NCBI GenBank assembly: GCA_937889535.1
Contig: CALBZW010000018.1
Coordinates: 1-64,000 of the forward strand
Length of the DNA stretch: 64,000 bases
Reading direction: 5' to 3'
Origin: an uncultured Candidatus Saccharibacteria bacterium
GTDB taxonomy: Bacteria > Patescibacteriota > Saccharimonadia > Saccharimonadales > Saccharimonadaceae
Under the pieces are notes generated by a model. That model ran no database searches, was not told the origin of the DNA, and worked only from the letters and a program-made list of their open reading frames with translations. Positions within the stretch are counted from its first letter, which is position 1. Each line of letters opens with the position of its first letter. The position numbers and the translations under genes were made by a program. Positions 14,535-22,473 of the stretch are shown here, one piece after another.

Positions 14535-15299
14535 TTATGAAATTTTGGATTCATGATTGAACTTTTGGCGGAAGATTTCGTCGATCGAGGCGTGATGTTT
14601 CGTGCGTAGGGTATCGGCGTCGGCGGTGAGGAGAATTTTGCCTTGATCAATGAAAATTACTTCGTCAAGAATGCGCTCGATGTCGGCGATGAGATGAGTA
14701 GAGATAATCATACTAGCACCATCAGCGAAATTAGAAAGAATAGTATCGAGAATATAGTCGCGGGTGGCGGGATCGATGCCGCCGAGCGGTTCGTCGAGAA
14801 TGTAAAGCTTGGCTTGGCGGCTCATGACGAGGATGAGCTGCAATTTTTCCTGCATGCCTTTGCTCATGGTAGAGATTTTTTGGTCGAGATTTAAGTTTAA
14901 ATTTTCGACGAGTTTTTGGGCTTTTTTGACATCGAAATCACTGTAAAATTCAGTGAAGAATTTGATTGCTTCTGTGACGCGCATGGTCTTGTCGAGATAA
15001 GTGCGTTCGGGGAGGTAGGAGATAATGCATTTGCTGGCGACGCCGATTGGTTGACCGTCGACGAGGACTTGTCCGGAGCTTGGCACGATGAGATCGTTCA
15101 TAGTTTTTAGGAGGGTGGATTTTCCGGCGCCGTTGCGACCGAGTAGACCAATAATTTTGCCGCGCGGGATAGTGAGGTTAATATCGTCAAGGATGATGTG
15201 CTTGTTGATAATTTTGGTAAGATTTTTACATTCGACGAGTGGTGGTTGGTTAGATGCGGATTGCGTAGTTTTTGCGGTCTTTGCAATTTTTGTGGGCAT
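14535..15299 (-). CDS. ABC transporter ATP-binding protein (YtrB-like)
   Basis: 254 residues. Walker A GRNGAGKST at about residues 52-60, signature MSKGMQEKLQL at about 141, Walker B LYILDEPLGGID at about 162, and switch His in ISTHL. An N-terminal extension of about 20 residues is Thr/Lys-rich. Its start codon overlaps the stop of the GntR-type regulator gene (TAATG), with a GGAGG ribosome site, so regulator and exporter are co-expressed. Confidence 0.9.
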   Translation of the reverse strand: MPTKIAKTAKTTQSASNQPPLVECKNLTKIINKHIILDDINLTIPRGKIIGLLGRNGAGKSTLLKTMNDLIVPSSGQVLVDGQPIGVASKCIISYLPERTYLDKTMRVTEAIKFFTEFYSDFDVKKAQKLVENLNLNLDQKISTMSKGMQEKLQLILVMSRQAKLYILDEPLGGIDPATRDYILDTILSNFADGASMIISTHLIADIERILDEVIFIDQGKILLTADADTLRTKHHASIDEIFRQKFNHESKIS

Positions 15300-15664
15300 T
15301 ATTTAATTCCTCCTTTTGCCTTTAAAAAATCTAATGCAGTTTTTGAATCGAAACCGAGTTTTTGCATATCAGTGAGATAGGTTCTGGCTTTTTCGCTGGC
15401 GAATTTTTCGCGATATTTCGTGATGAGTTTGGTGTTAGTCGTAACGTATTTGCCGTTGGTGCGTTCGGTGTAAATAAGTTTTAAATCTTCAAGCTCGGCG
15501 AGAGCGCGCTGCATGGTATTTGGGTTAACCTTAGTAGTGAGCGCGAGGTCGCGAACTGAAGGTAGTCTTTCGCCGGGCGGGATTTTGCCGGAAATAATAT
15601 AGAGTTCGAGTTGCTCGACGAGCTGAATGTAAATTGGGCGGTCGCTTTGAAAATTGAAATTATC
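15299..15664 (-). CDS. GntR/YtrA-family regulator, no canonical start codon found
   Basis: The frame gives ...NFNFQSDRPIYIQLVEQLELY then IISGKIPPGERLPSVRDLALTTKVNPNTMQRALAELEDLKLIYTERTNGKYVT, a complete winged-helix domain of the GntR YtrA branch, followed by a short tail. The first ATG in frame (15514) lies after most of the recognition helix, so translation from it would not give a working protein. No ATG, GTG or TTG occurs upstream in frame as far as I followed it, past the limit of homology. The upper limit given is where family resemblance begins. It may use a rare start codon or have lost its start. It should repress the downstream exporter. Confidence 0.6.
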   Translation of the reverse strand, partial: DNFNFQSDRPIYIQLVEQLELYIISGKIPPGERLPSVRDLALTTKVNPNTMQRALAELEDLKLIYTERTNGKYVTTNTKLITKYREKFASEKARTYLTDMQKLGFDSKTALDFLKAKGGIK

Positions 15665-15690
15665 CGGTAAAGTTTGACATAAGTCAAGCA
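15662..15690 (-). promoter_or_regulatory. promoter and likely operator of the GntR-ABC operon
   Basis: TTGACT and GATAAT with a 17-nt spacer on the minus strand. The -35 box lies in an inverted repeat TTGAC-N4-GTCAA, a plausible operator for autoregulation. The -10 box overlaps codons that belong to the regulator by homology, so initiation from this promoter leaves no obvious start codon. Confidence 0.55.
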
Positions 15691-15720
15691 GAAAATGCGT
15701 ACTTGATATATAATATATGC

Positions 15721-16638
15721 ATGAAGAAGTTGTCGAAACGAGTAAGAATTGGAATGATCATATTGGTAGTGGTGCTGTGTGCTGGAGTAGTAGGGGTGAC
15801 GGTATGGTTAATTCTTGGGAAGGCAAATGAAACGACGAATGAGGTTGTGGGCGAGAACACGGAAACGACGGGCGTGGAGGAGGTTGCTGAGTTTGTGGAG
15901 CCAGAGTTTGAGGGGGTGAGTGCGGAAATGATCGCAGCGATTCGAGCGGAAAGATACTATTTGGAGAAAAATCTCGAGCGGTATGCGGTGTACGCACGAG
16001 ATAATGTGGACTTGACGGCGGAAGAGATTGTGCGCAACGTGAATTCTAATCTTGATCGTACACGATATGTGGACGTGAAGGATGCAGATTTGTCATATGG
16101 TGTACTCGCGATGATAAATAAATATAATTATCTCGGGAATTATGAGCCGGATGATTTGGAGTATTTGGGTGATGGTTATACGAATGGTACGGCACCGTAT
16201 ATGCGACGCGAGGCAGCGGAGGCGTTTCGGAAGATGGCAGACGCCGCGAGAGCGGAGGGTTTGACCTTGATGAATATTTCGGGATATAGGAGCTATAGCC
16301 TGCAGGACTGGCTCTATAAAACTTACGCGGCGCAAGATGGATATGCGCTAGCAGACACGTATTCTTCGCGGCCGGGATATTCGGAGCATCAAGCGGGACT
16401 AGCAACGGATATTAATTCGGTTGAAGTGAGCTTTGCAAATACGGCGGAGTTTCGATGGTTACAGGAGCACGCGGCGGATTATGGATTCATTATGCGCTAT
16501 CCGGATGGTCTAGAATATATTACGGGATTTTCGTATGAGCCGTGGCATTATCGTTATGTTGGAGTGGAGTCGGCGCAGCAAATTGTACGCGAGGGCTTGA
16601 CGTTTGACGAATACTACGCGTATTATGTAGAAAAGTAA
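15721..16638 (+). CDS. D-alanyl-D-alanine carboxypeptidase, VanY-type (M15B)
   Basis: 305 residues, extracytoplasmic. Trims the terminal D-Ala of peptidoglycan stem peptides. A basic N-terminus and membrane segment at about residues 9-31 anchor it. The M15B zinc motifs are SEHQAGLATDI (His and Asp ligands) and EPWHYRYVG (His ligand), with SGYRSY upstream. The ATG at 15721 is chosen because TATAAT ends 6 nt before it, so the transcript is probably leaderless; an in-frame TTG at 15703 lies upstream of that. It is divergent from the GntR operon. Confidence 0.9.
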   Translation: MKKLSKRVRIGMIILVVVLCAGVVGVTVWLILGKANETTNEVVGENTETTGVEEVAEFVEPEFEGVSAEMIAAIRAERYYLEKNLERYAVYARDNVDLTAEEIVRNVNSNLDRTRYVDVKDADLSYGVLAMINKYNYLGNYEPDDLEYLGDGYTNGTAPYMRREAAEAFRKMADAARAEGLTLMNISGYRSYSLQDWLYKTYAAQDGYALADTYSSRPGYSEHQAGLATDINSVEVSFANTAEFRWLQEHAADYGFIMRYPDGLEYITGFSYEPWHYRYVGVESAQQIVREGLTFDEYYAYYVEK

Positions 16639-16650
16639 AGGAGAATAAAA

Positions 16651-17199
16651 ATGTGGTGGGTGATTTTAGTTGAAGGGTTGGTAATTTCGATCTTAGGGTC
16701 GATTTTGCATTTTACTTATGGGTGGAGTAGGGGTAATAAATTCGTAGCGATTTTTTCGGCGGTGAATGAAAGTACGTGGGAACATATTAAATTGGCGCTT
16801 TCGAGTATCTTTGGGTGCACGCTGATTGATATGTGGTTTTTGGGAGACAATCCGAACTATTGGTTCGCGAAGAGTATGGAATTCATTACGCCGGTGATTG
16901 TAATTCCCCTGATTTTCTATGGTTATACGGCGATTTCGAAGAAGCCGATTTTGCCAGTGGACATTAGTTCATTCATTGTGGCGGCGTTTGCGAGCGCAGG
17001 TGTATTTGTTTGGATGTTGGGTCTGAGGCCAATGGGTGAGAGCGGGATGTACGTGAGTATGATTATTACAACGATTATCATGGTGGCATATTTACTGTTG
17101 ACGCGGTTTCCGATGCATAATTTCTTGTTTCGTGATCCGACAAATGGTAAGTATGGGTTGGCCGCAGCGCAAGGCAAGGTGCGACGAAAACGAAAGTAA
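16651..17199 (+). CDS. DUF6512-type membrane protein
   Basis: 182 residues with five membrane segments and a basic C-terminus (QGKVRRKRK). The motif HFTYGWSRGNKFVAIFSAVNESTWEHIKLAL near residues 20-50 is the hallmark of the DUF6512 family ('NESxWEHxK'). Function unknown. It follows the carboxypeptidase by 12 nt, with a GGAG ribosome site, so both form one operon and may act at the envelope. Confidence 0.75.
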   Translation: MWWVILVEGLVISILGSILHFTYGWSRGNKFVAIFSAVNESTWEHIKLALSSIFGCTLIDMWFLGDNPNYWFAKSMEFITPVIVIPLIFYGYTAISKKPILPVDISSFIVAAFASAGVFVWMLGLRPMGESGMYVSMIITTIIMVAYLLLTRFPMHNFLFRDPTNGKYGLAAAQGKVRRKRK

Positions 17200-17208
17200 G
17201 GCTTTCGG

Positions 17209-17244
17209 ACAATCAAAAATCGCCGCGATGATGCTGCGGCGATT
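17209..17244 (-). terminator. terminator after the GNAT gene
   Basis: AATCGCCGC/GCGGCGATT stem (9 bp), followed on the minus strand by TTTTTG. It also lies just after the plus-strand DUF6512 gene, but no T-tract follows on that side. Confidence 0.7.
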
Positions 17245-17288
17245 GTAAAAATGGTTGATAGTTGCTAATATTGCAGCTGTTGAGGGGC

Positions 17289-17897
17289 TTAGAATTCGAG
17301 CAGTAAATGTAAGATTTTAGGCTCAGTCTGCTTAGGACCGCTGAATCCGTAGCCGCCGCCAATTTCCTGAAAACCGAGTTTATTATACATCTGGCGGGCA
17401 GGAATATTATCTTCCAGGCAATCTAAACGAAAGCTGCGGTAACCTCTTTTCTCCATCATATCAATGTAGCGATTCACGAGTTCGTACCCGATGCCAAGCC
17501 CGCGGACCACGGGATCGATACAGAGATTAGTGATCAGTATGCTGTCATTCGGAATTGATTTACGTTCAGCCATTACGTTACGAATGTAATGGCTGATGAC
17601 GAATTCAGAACGTTCGTCATCAAAAACGCTATAGTCGAAGTTCGGCCTCGTAGCTGCATCTAATCCGCCGATGATACCAAGTGGGTAACGATCGCGGCGT
17701 TCACTGATAACGCAAAAATTTCGGTAATAATATAAAAATCCTTCGGCATAGAGCCAAGGTTCAATGAAATCCGTGAACTGATGTTCAGATTCACGCCAGA
17801 AAGGATAAATATACGGGTCCGTATGGTAAATAAGTCTACCGATTTGATGCATGTTATCGCTTACACAGGCCTTGTGGAAATCATAAGTGTAATTCAT
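17289..17897 (-). CDS. GNAT-family N-acetyltransferase
   Basis: 202 residues. Transfers an acetyl group from acetyl-CoA; the substrate is unknown. The acetyl-CoA site is LCIDPVVRGLGIGYELVNRYIDMM at about residues 125-148 (R-x-x-G-x-G), followed by the ARQMYNKLGFQEIGG motif typical of GNAT proteins. It has a near-consensus promoter at 17972-18000, a roughly 70-nt leader and a strong AGGAGG ribosome site, unlike most neighbours. That style, with the Firmicutes-like sequence, suggests acquisition by transfer (inference). Confidence 0.85.
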   Translation of the reverse strand: MNYTYDFHKACVSDNMHQIGRLIYHTDPYIYPFWRESEHQFTDFIEPWLYAEGFLYYYRNFCVISERRDRYPLGIIGGLDAATRPNFDYSVFDDERSEFVISHYIRNVMAERKSIPNDSILITNLCIDPVVRGLGIGYELVNRYIDMMEKRGYRSFRLDCLEDNIPARQMYNKLGFQEIGGGYGFSGPKQTEPKILHLLLEF

Positions 17898-17971
17898 ATA
17901 AAATACCTCCTAGAAAAGAATTTCGGCGTGCAAAACTATCAACAAATTAGTAATGTACGTCCCATACTTCC

Positions 17972-18000
17972 ATTATAGCACACTTTTTCGTAAAAGTCAA
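17972..18000 (-). promoter_or_regulatory. near-consensus promoter of the GNAT gene
   Basis: TTGACT, 17 nt, TATAAT with TGTGC just before the -10 box and GGAAG just after. It belongs to a recurring promoter type in this window (see 27401, 31495, 50079, 63816). The -35 box overlaps the T-tract of the metK terminator. Confidence 0.75.
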
Positions 18001-18032
18001 GAAAACAGGCAAACTTTCGCTTGCCTGTTGGG
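18000..18032 (-). terminator. metK terminator
   Basis: AACAGGCAAGC and GTTTGCCTGTT pair around GAAA on the minus strand, followed by a T-rich run. It lies about 20 nt after the metK stop codon. Confidence 0.7.
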
Positions 18033-18051
18033 TTTAGTAATATTATTGTGG

Positions 18052-19056
18052 CTACTTATCCCAGTCGAAACCCTCGCCGAAATGTCCATATCGAGCGGTC
18101 GGCTCGTAGATCGGACGTTTCAGGTCAAGATATTTGATAATTCCCCGCGGAGTAAGGTCGTAGCCGGAGATCTGTTCGGTTTGTCCGTCGATGATGACGG
18201 TGGCTTCGAGTGGTTCGGCGTGACCAATGGCGTAAGCGAGACGGACGAAAACTTCGTGAGCGTTACGGCTATGTAGGTAATCGACGGCGATGCGGCGCGC
18301 CATATAAGCGGCGGAGCGGTCAACTTTGGAAGGATCTTTGCCGGAGAAAGCGCCGCCGCCAATCGGAATGCGCGGGCCGTAGTTGTCGACGATGAGCTTA
18401 CGCCCAGTCAAGCCAGTGTCAGCTTCGAATCCGCCTTGGTGCCAGTCGCCAGCAGGGTTGAGATGTAGTTCGATTTCGGACTGGTCGGGAGCGGGAGATA
18501 GATTATGTTCAGTGATGAAGGCTTGGACGAGTTTTTTGAGCTCGTCCTGCGAAACATTTTGGAAGCTAGCGACGATGGAGCTAATCCAAGTTTCACCGTT
18601 TGCGCCGTCATGAATCGTGACTTGGGTCTTGCCGTCGTAGGGGTGTTTCGCGTAGATATATTGATTCAAACGACGTGAGAGTATAACTTCGAGTGGTAGG
18701 AGTTCAGGAGTCTCGTCGCAAGCGTAGCCGATCATGATTCCCTGGTCGCCGGCGCCGCCCGTGTCGACACCTTGGGCGATTTCGGGACTTTGTTCGACGA
18801 GATTTAACATGACTTTCATGTCATCGCTGGCGATGCGATGGGCAATCTTCTCGATATCGACATTTTTAGCATGAGAAGTAACTTCACCGGTAATGAAAAT
18901 TTGTTTATGGCCACCACAGACTTCGACGGCGACACGAGAATTGGGGTCTTCGGCGAGATAGGCGTCGAGGACGGCGTCAGAAATTTGGTCACAGAGTTTG
19001 TCGGGGTGTCCTGGCGAAACGCTTTCCGCCGTGCGATAAATCGTATAGTTTTCCAT
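18052..19056 (-). CDS. metK: S-adenosylmethionine synthetase
   Basis: 334 residues; makes S-adenosylmethionine from ATP and methionine in the cytoplasm. Family motifs: SVSPGHPDKLCDQISDAVLDA near the N-terminus, GAGDQGIMIGYACDETPELLPL at about residue 101, and GGGAFSGKDPSKVDRSAAY at about residue 225. It is about 50 residues shorter than usual, mostly from loops, as is common in reduced genomes. TATACT lies 6 nt before the ATG, so the mRNA is probably leaderless. It is divergent from the glycosyltransferase gene. Confidence 0.93.
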   Translation of the reverse strand: MENYTIYRTAESVSPGHPDKLCDQISDAVLDAYLAEDPNSRVAVEVCGGHKQIFITGEVTSHAKNVDIEKIAHRIASDDMKVMLNLVEQSPEIAQGVDTGGAGDQGIMIGYACDETPELLPLEVILSRRLNQYIYAKHPYDGKTQVTIHDGANGETWISSIVASFQNVSQDELKKLVQAFITEHNLSPAPDQSEIELHLNPAGDWHQGGFEADTGLTGRKLIVDNYGPRIPIGGGAFSGKDPSKVDRSAAYMARRIAVDYLHSRNAHEVFVRLAYAIGHAEPLEATVIIDGQTEQISGYDLTPRGIIKYLDLKRPIYEPTARYGHFGEGFDWDK

Positions 19057-19092
19057 ATCACCAGTATATACTTATGTTATAATAAGGGCAAG

Positions 19093-20307
19093 ATGAGAAT
19101 TGCGATTTTTACGGATATTTATGCGCCGTGGAGTAATGGTGGAATTGCTTCGTCGATTAAGGCGCAAAAGGATGAACTGGAAAAATTAGGTCACCGAGTG
19201 ACGGTGTTTTGTCCAGGGTTTAATGCGCGTGAGAAAAACGTGATTACGGTGCCGAGCTATAAGCATTTGAGGGTTAATGGTGCGGTGATGGCGCAGATGC
19301 CGGACGTGGTGGAGGAGTTTGTTCTAGAAAAAGTGCCAGATTTTAATAAATTTGATGTTGTGCATGTGAATTATGAGGCGGGTTGTAGTATTGCGGGGAT
19401 TCGGCTAGCAAAGAAGTTTGGGATTCCGTTGGTACAGACGATGCATGGTCGAGAGGATCAGGCGATTGCGATGAACGTGCCAGGTCCATTTAAGCGACTG
19501 GTGGCGGGTTGGCTGAATAGAAAACATCGTAAGTATCTTGAGCATGACGTGCGAGTGAAACGAGACAAGTATCAGGCGCCGACGAAAACGCGGGCGAAGA
19601 TGTGGGAGATGATGGTGAACCATGCGAATCAGGCGGATGTCGTAACGACACCTTCGGGCCATTTTGCGAAAAAGTTGGAACATTACGGCGTCGAAAAGCC
19701 GATTATTGCGATGTCGAATGGCGTAGCGGATGAGTTAGTGAATGAGGATTTTGCGGAACGTGAATTGGAAGACGGTGCGGTGCTGAAGATGATTTGGAAT
19801 TCGCGTTTGTCGCGCGAGAAACGAATTCTGCCGTTTCTGCGGGCGGTAGCGGAGTTGAAACGACCATATATATTATATGTTTATGGGTGTGGTAATGACT
19901 ATAAGCGAGCACAACGTTTTGCAAAGAAGTACGGGATGAAAGTAAAGTTTTATGGCGAGACGCCGCGGAAGAAGATTCTGGCGAGGATGCGAGAGGCGCA
20001 TCTCGGAATTATGGCGTCGTATAACTTTGATACGCAGGGTATGACGCTCTTGGAAGCAGAAGCGACAGGGTTGCCGGTGTTTTTCTGTGATCCGGAGATG
20101 ATGGAAGTGGTGCCACGGGAGAGCTTTGTGATCGCGGGCGGTCCAGAGCCAGAAGCGATGGCGATTGCGCTGGAAAATATGCCAGCGGAAAAGGTGGCGA
20201 AAATGAGTAAGAACATGCTGAAAAATCGGCAGGAAGTTTTGCAATCGAAACAAGCGAAGAAGCTGATTGCGGTTTATCGGCAGGCGATCAAAGAAGCGAA
20301 AAAATAA
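19093..20307 (+). CDS. glycosyltransferase family 4
   Basis: 404 residues from the ATG at 19093 (MRIAIFTDIYAPWSNGGIASSIK); the frame is open further upstream, but that part lies inside metK on the other strand. N-terminal Rossmann domain of the GT-B fold, then the C-terminal nucleotide-sugar domain with NSRLSREKRILPFLRAVAEL and the E-x7-E-like site GMTLLEAEATGLPVFF at about residues 315-330. TATAAT ends 9 nt before the start. Related in layout to the gene at 27928-29214. It probably builds a surface glycolipid or glycan. Confidence 0.85.
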   Translation: MRIAIFTDIYAPWSNGGIASSIKAQKDELEKLGHRVTVFCPGFNAREKNVITVPSYKHLRVNGAVMAQMPDVVEEFVLEKVPDFNKFDVVHVNYEAGCSIAGIRLAKKFGIPLVQTMHGREDQAIAMNVPGPFKRLVAGWLNRKHRKYLEHDVRVKRDKYQAPTKTRAKMWEMMVNHANQADVVTTPSGHFAKKLEHYGVEKPIIAMSNGVADELVNEDFAERELEDGAVLKMIWNSRLSREKRILPFLRAVAELKRPYILYVYGCGNDYKRAQRFAKKYGMKVKFYGETPRKKILARMREAHLGIMASYNFDTQGMTLLEAEATGLPVFFCDPEMMEVVPRESFVIAGGPEPEAMAIALENMPAEKVAKMSKNMLKNRQEVLQSKQAKKLIAVYRQAIKEAKK

Positions 20308-20311
20308 AACT

Positions 20312-20331
20312 AGCGGCTCATGCGAGCCGCT
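20312..20331. terminator. convergent terminator
   Basis: AGCGGCTC-ATGC-GAGCCGCT, 8-bp perfect stem between two converging genes. On the minus strand a T-rich tract (AGTTTTATTTTTT) follows, so it best serves the phosphatidyltransferase gene; it may also stop the glycosyltransferase transcript. Confidence 0.7.
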
Positions 20332-20412
20332 ATGGGTTGTCGGAATGGTTGGTATGTGCGAGATGTTATGTATTGTGGGTTTGTCCGCCTGTAGGACCTT
20401 GTCGGCTTTGGG

Positions 20413-21006
20413 CTAAAGTCTTGTCTTAACTTCCGTCAAGCGGTTAAGTTTGCAAACGAATAAAAGTAATCCGATTGCGCAGAAGATAACCGTGATAGTT
20501 ATCTTGGCGCCGAGTGGCCAGGCTGTACTCCAGAGGAGTAATCCGACTGCGAAGACAATTAGCGCGACATAAAGCCAGCGTCGAATCAGGACGATACAGT
20601 TGCCGAGCCGAGGCTTAGTTTTAAGCCAGTTGAGCCGGAGTGGCGGAAAATCGTAGGCTAAGGTTTGAATGGAAAGGCCGATAACGAATGCTCCGACGAG
20701 AGCTGCGGTGCCAATTGCGCGACTGATACAGGCCGCAACATAGACACAGGTTACGGTTCCGAGCAATAGATCTGACAATTGATCGATTTCGCTGGCGTAT
20801 CTGCGCCACCAGCGATATTTGCCATCGTCGGGATAGTGATAGCGCCGTGCCAGCGGTCCGTCAATCGCATCAAAAATCTGCCCGACAAAGAATACACAAA
20901 GGGCGTATTCGGGCTTGGTATGGTACCAAGCCATTCCGATAATGATAAAAGCACAGCAACATTCAAGTAGTGTGCAAACGTCAGCTAAATGATACTTCTT
21001 CATCAT
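20413..21006 (-). CDS. CDP-alcohol phosphatidyltransferase
   Basis: 197 residues; an integral membrane enzyme that joins a CDP-activated lipid or alcohol to a second alcohol in phospholipid synthesis. The signature is FDAIDGPLARRY...DDGKYRW...ASEIDQLSD: the DGxxAR part is clear, but the spacer before the final D-x3-D is longer than in the standard motif. Five to six membrane segments. Start chosen at the first ATG after AGGAGG (a GTG lies 6 nt upstream). It has its own near-consensus promoter at 21050-21078. Confidence 0.8.
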   Translation of the reverse strand: MMKKYHLADVCTLLECCCAFIIIGMAWYHTKPEYALCVFFVGQIFDAIDGPLARRYHYPDDGKYRWWRRYASEIDQLSDLLLGTVTCVYVAACISRAIGTAALVGAFVIGLSIQTLAYDFPPLRLNWLKTKPRLGNCIVLIRRWLYVALIVFAVGLLLWSTAWPLGAKITITVIFCAIGLLLFVCKLNRLTEVKTRL

Positions 21007-21049
21007 ATACACCTCCTGTCAAAAATTGAAGAAATGGGCTGATGTTTTG

Positions 21050-21078
21050 ATTATATCAAGAAATGTTGAAAAAGTCAA
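21050..21078 (-). promoter_or_regulatory. promoter of the phosphatidyltransferase gene
   Basis: TTGACT, 17 nt, TATAAT on the minus strand, followed by a leader of about 40 nt and an AGGAGG ribosome site. Confidence 0.7.
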
Positions 21079-21093
21079 ATATATAAAAAGCTA

Positions 21094-21122
21094 TTGCTAA
21101 TTGGGCTACTGTGATATATACT
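21094..21122 (+). promoter_or_regulatory. promoter of the secreted-protein gene
   Basis: TTGCTA, 17 nt, TATACT on the plus strand, 54 nt upstream of the start codon of the secreted protein. Confidence 0.65.
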
Positions 21123-21176
21123 TAAAAAGTTGGTGTGAAAAAGTACCATGCACTTGAAAAGGAAGGTGGAACTTTT

Positions 21177-21650
21177 ATGAGAAAAATTAAGAAATTCGTG
21201 GCCACAGCTTTGGCTTGCGCGATGGTATTCGCCGTGTCCACGACGGCATTTGCGGCTGAGGATGAAGTGGTAGTAAACGAATCCGTTGTTAATTCTGTTG
21301 CAGACGCTGATACTACTGACGGTAATGGTGTTATGCCTCGTACAACCAGGACCATCACAGTTGGTAATGGATACAGGAATATGACAAGCGATGATCTTTA
21401 CGCTCCTCATGGCAACGGCCTGTTCTATTATCAGGTGACAAGTGATGATTATAACGGATGGGTTTATCAGATCAACTGCATTATGCGTGATTCCCGTGGT
21501 GACATAGTTTGGCGCGGAGATGATATCTGCGGAGTTGCAGCAAACGGTAGACTTGAATATGGCGGCAATGTTGTAAGGATCGATCTACAAATTGCTCCTC
21601 GATTGGCGGTAACACCGGCAAATTCCTATAAGATTACCGTGACATATTGA
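21177..21650 (+). CDS. secreted protein with Firmicutes-like signal peptide, 157 aa
   Basis: Starts at the ATG at 21177, 8 nt after GGAAGGTGG. The first 28 residues (MRKIKKFVATALACAMVFAV then STTAFAAE) are a Sec signal peptide with an A-F-A-A-type cleavage site, of the form common in Lachnospiraceae and other Clostridia. The mature part of about 130 residues is acidic at first, then beta-rich with two cysteines (INCIMRD, DDICGVAANG) that may form a disulfide, ending in a strand-like NSYKITVTY. The codon choice and composition differ from neighbouring genes. I do not recognise the family. Gene acquisition from a Clostridial neighbour is inference. Confidence 0.75.
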   Translation: MRKIKKFVATALACAMVFAVSTTAFAAEDEVVVNESVVNSVADADTTDGNGVMPRTTRTITVGNGYRNMTSDDLYAPHGNGLFYYQVTSDDYNGWVYQINCIMRDSRGDIVWRGDDICGVAANGRLEYGGNVVRIDLQIAPRLAVTPANSYKITVTY

Positions 21651-21746
21651 TACTAAAAAGAGCAACTTTGTATTGTTTGGGCTAGAGTATAGATGATAGT
21701 CTTGCAGCTTATTTAGATCAGAAAGCATGGTTTTCACCCAACACAG

Positions 21747-21770
21747 CCCCGACTTCGGTCGGGGATTTTT
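21747..21770 (+). terminator. terminator downstream of the secreted-protein gene
   Basis: CCCCGAC-TTCG-GTCGGGG followed by ATTTTT, a near-ideal rho-independent terminator about 100 nt after the stop codon. Confidence 0.9.
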
Positions 21771-21805
21771 CATATATTGTATTAAGCATGTGATACAATA
21801 ATAAT

Positions 21806-22471
21806 ATGGCAATCAAATTAGAAAACTTAAATAAAAAGTACGGCAAAAAACCAGTGCTTTTCGATATCAATATAGAAATCCCGACAGGGAGTTTTACAAT
21901 GCTGAACGGTGTTAGTGGCTCAGGTAAGTCGACCCTGCTGAGCATTATTGGCGGTATCGAGTCAGCGACTAGCGGTAAGGTGATAATTGACGGACAAGAT
22001 GTCAGCAGCCTCAAGGGTAGTGAGAGAACAAACTTCTATCGACATAAGATAGGGTTTATTTTTCAGGGATTTTATCTGCAGCCACAACTCACTATCGGTG
22101 AGAATATCGCGCTGATGGGGACATTTGCGGGAATGGCAAAGAAAGAACGGGAAGCGAGAACAAAAGAGCTCGCGGAGATGCTAGGGATAGCGGAAGTGCT
22201 AGATAGTCTGCCGGCGGAAGTGTCGGGCGGACAAGCGGAAAGAGCTTGCGCAGCGCGGGCGATGTTTATGCATCCAGAAATCATTCTCGCAGATGAGCCA
22301 ACGAATAATCTCGACCCAGAAAATGCGAAGAACGTGATAGAAATGCTCAAGAACATCCAACGAGAAGCCAGTGCAACGATGATTATTGCTAGTCACGATC
22401 CAATGGTGAAGGAATATGCTACACAAATCCTATATATTAAGGACGGACATATTACAAGTGAGGAGAAATAG
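21806..22471 (+). CDS. ABC transporter ATP-binding protein (MacB/LolD-like)
   Basis: 221 residues. Walker A GVSGSGKST at about residues 36-44, Q-loop region FIFQGFYLQPQLTIGENIAL, signature VSGGQAERACAARA at about 139, Walker B IILADEPTNNLD at about 160, and switch His ASHDP. The signature has A-E where QQR is usual. Partner of the two FtsX-fold permeases directly downstream (2-nt and 3-nt gaps). TACAAT ends 6 nt before the ATG, pointing to a leaderless mRNA. Confidence 0.9.
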   Translation: MAIKLENLNKKYGKKPVLFDINIEIPTGSFTMLNGVSGSGKSTLLSIIGGIESATSGKVIIDGQDVSSLKGSERTNFYRHKIGFIFQGFYLQPQLTIGENIALMGTFAGMAKKEREARTKELAEMLGIAEVLDSLPAEVSGGQAERACAARAMFMHPEIILADEPTNNLDPENAKNVIEMLKNIQREASATMIIASHDPMVKEYATQILYIKDGHITSEEK

Positions 22472-22473
22472 GA

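Noticed and set aside
15481..15687. 68-aa minus-strand ORF starting with TTG
   Set aside because: Different frame from the GntR homology; low-complexity Ser-rich translation; a shadow ORF.
18838..19092. N-terminal extension of the glycosyltransferase
   Set aside because: It lies inside metK on the other strand and before the TATAAT box; the conserved N-terminus begins at 19093.
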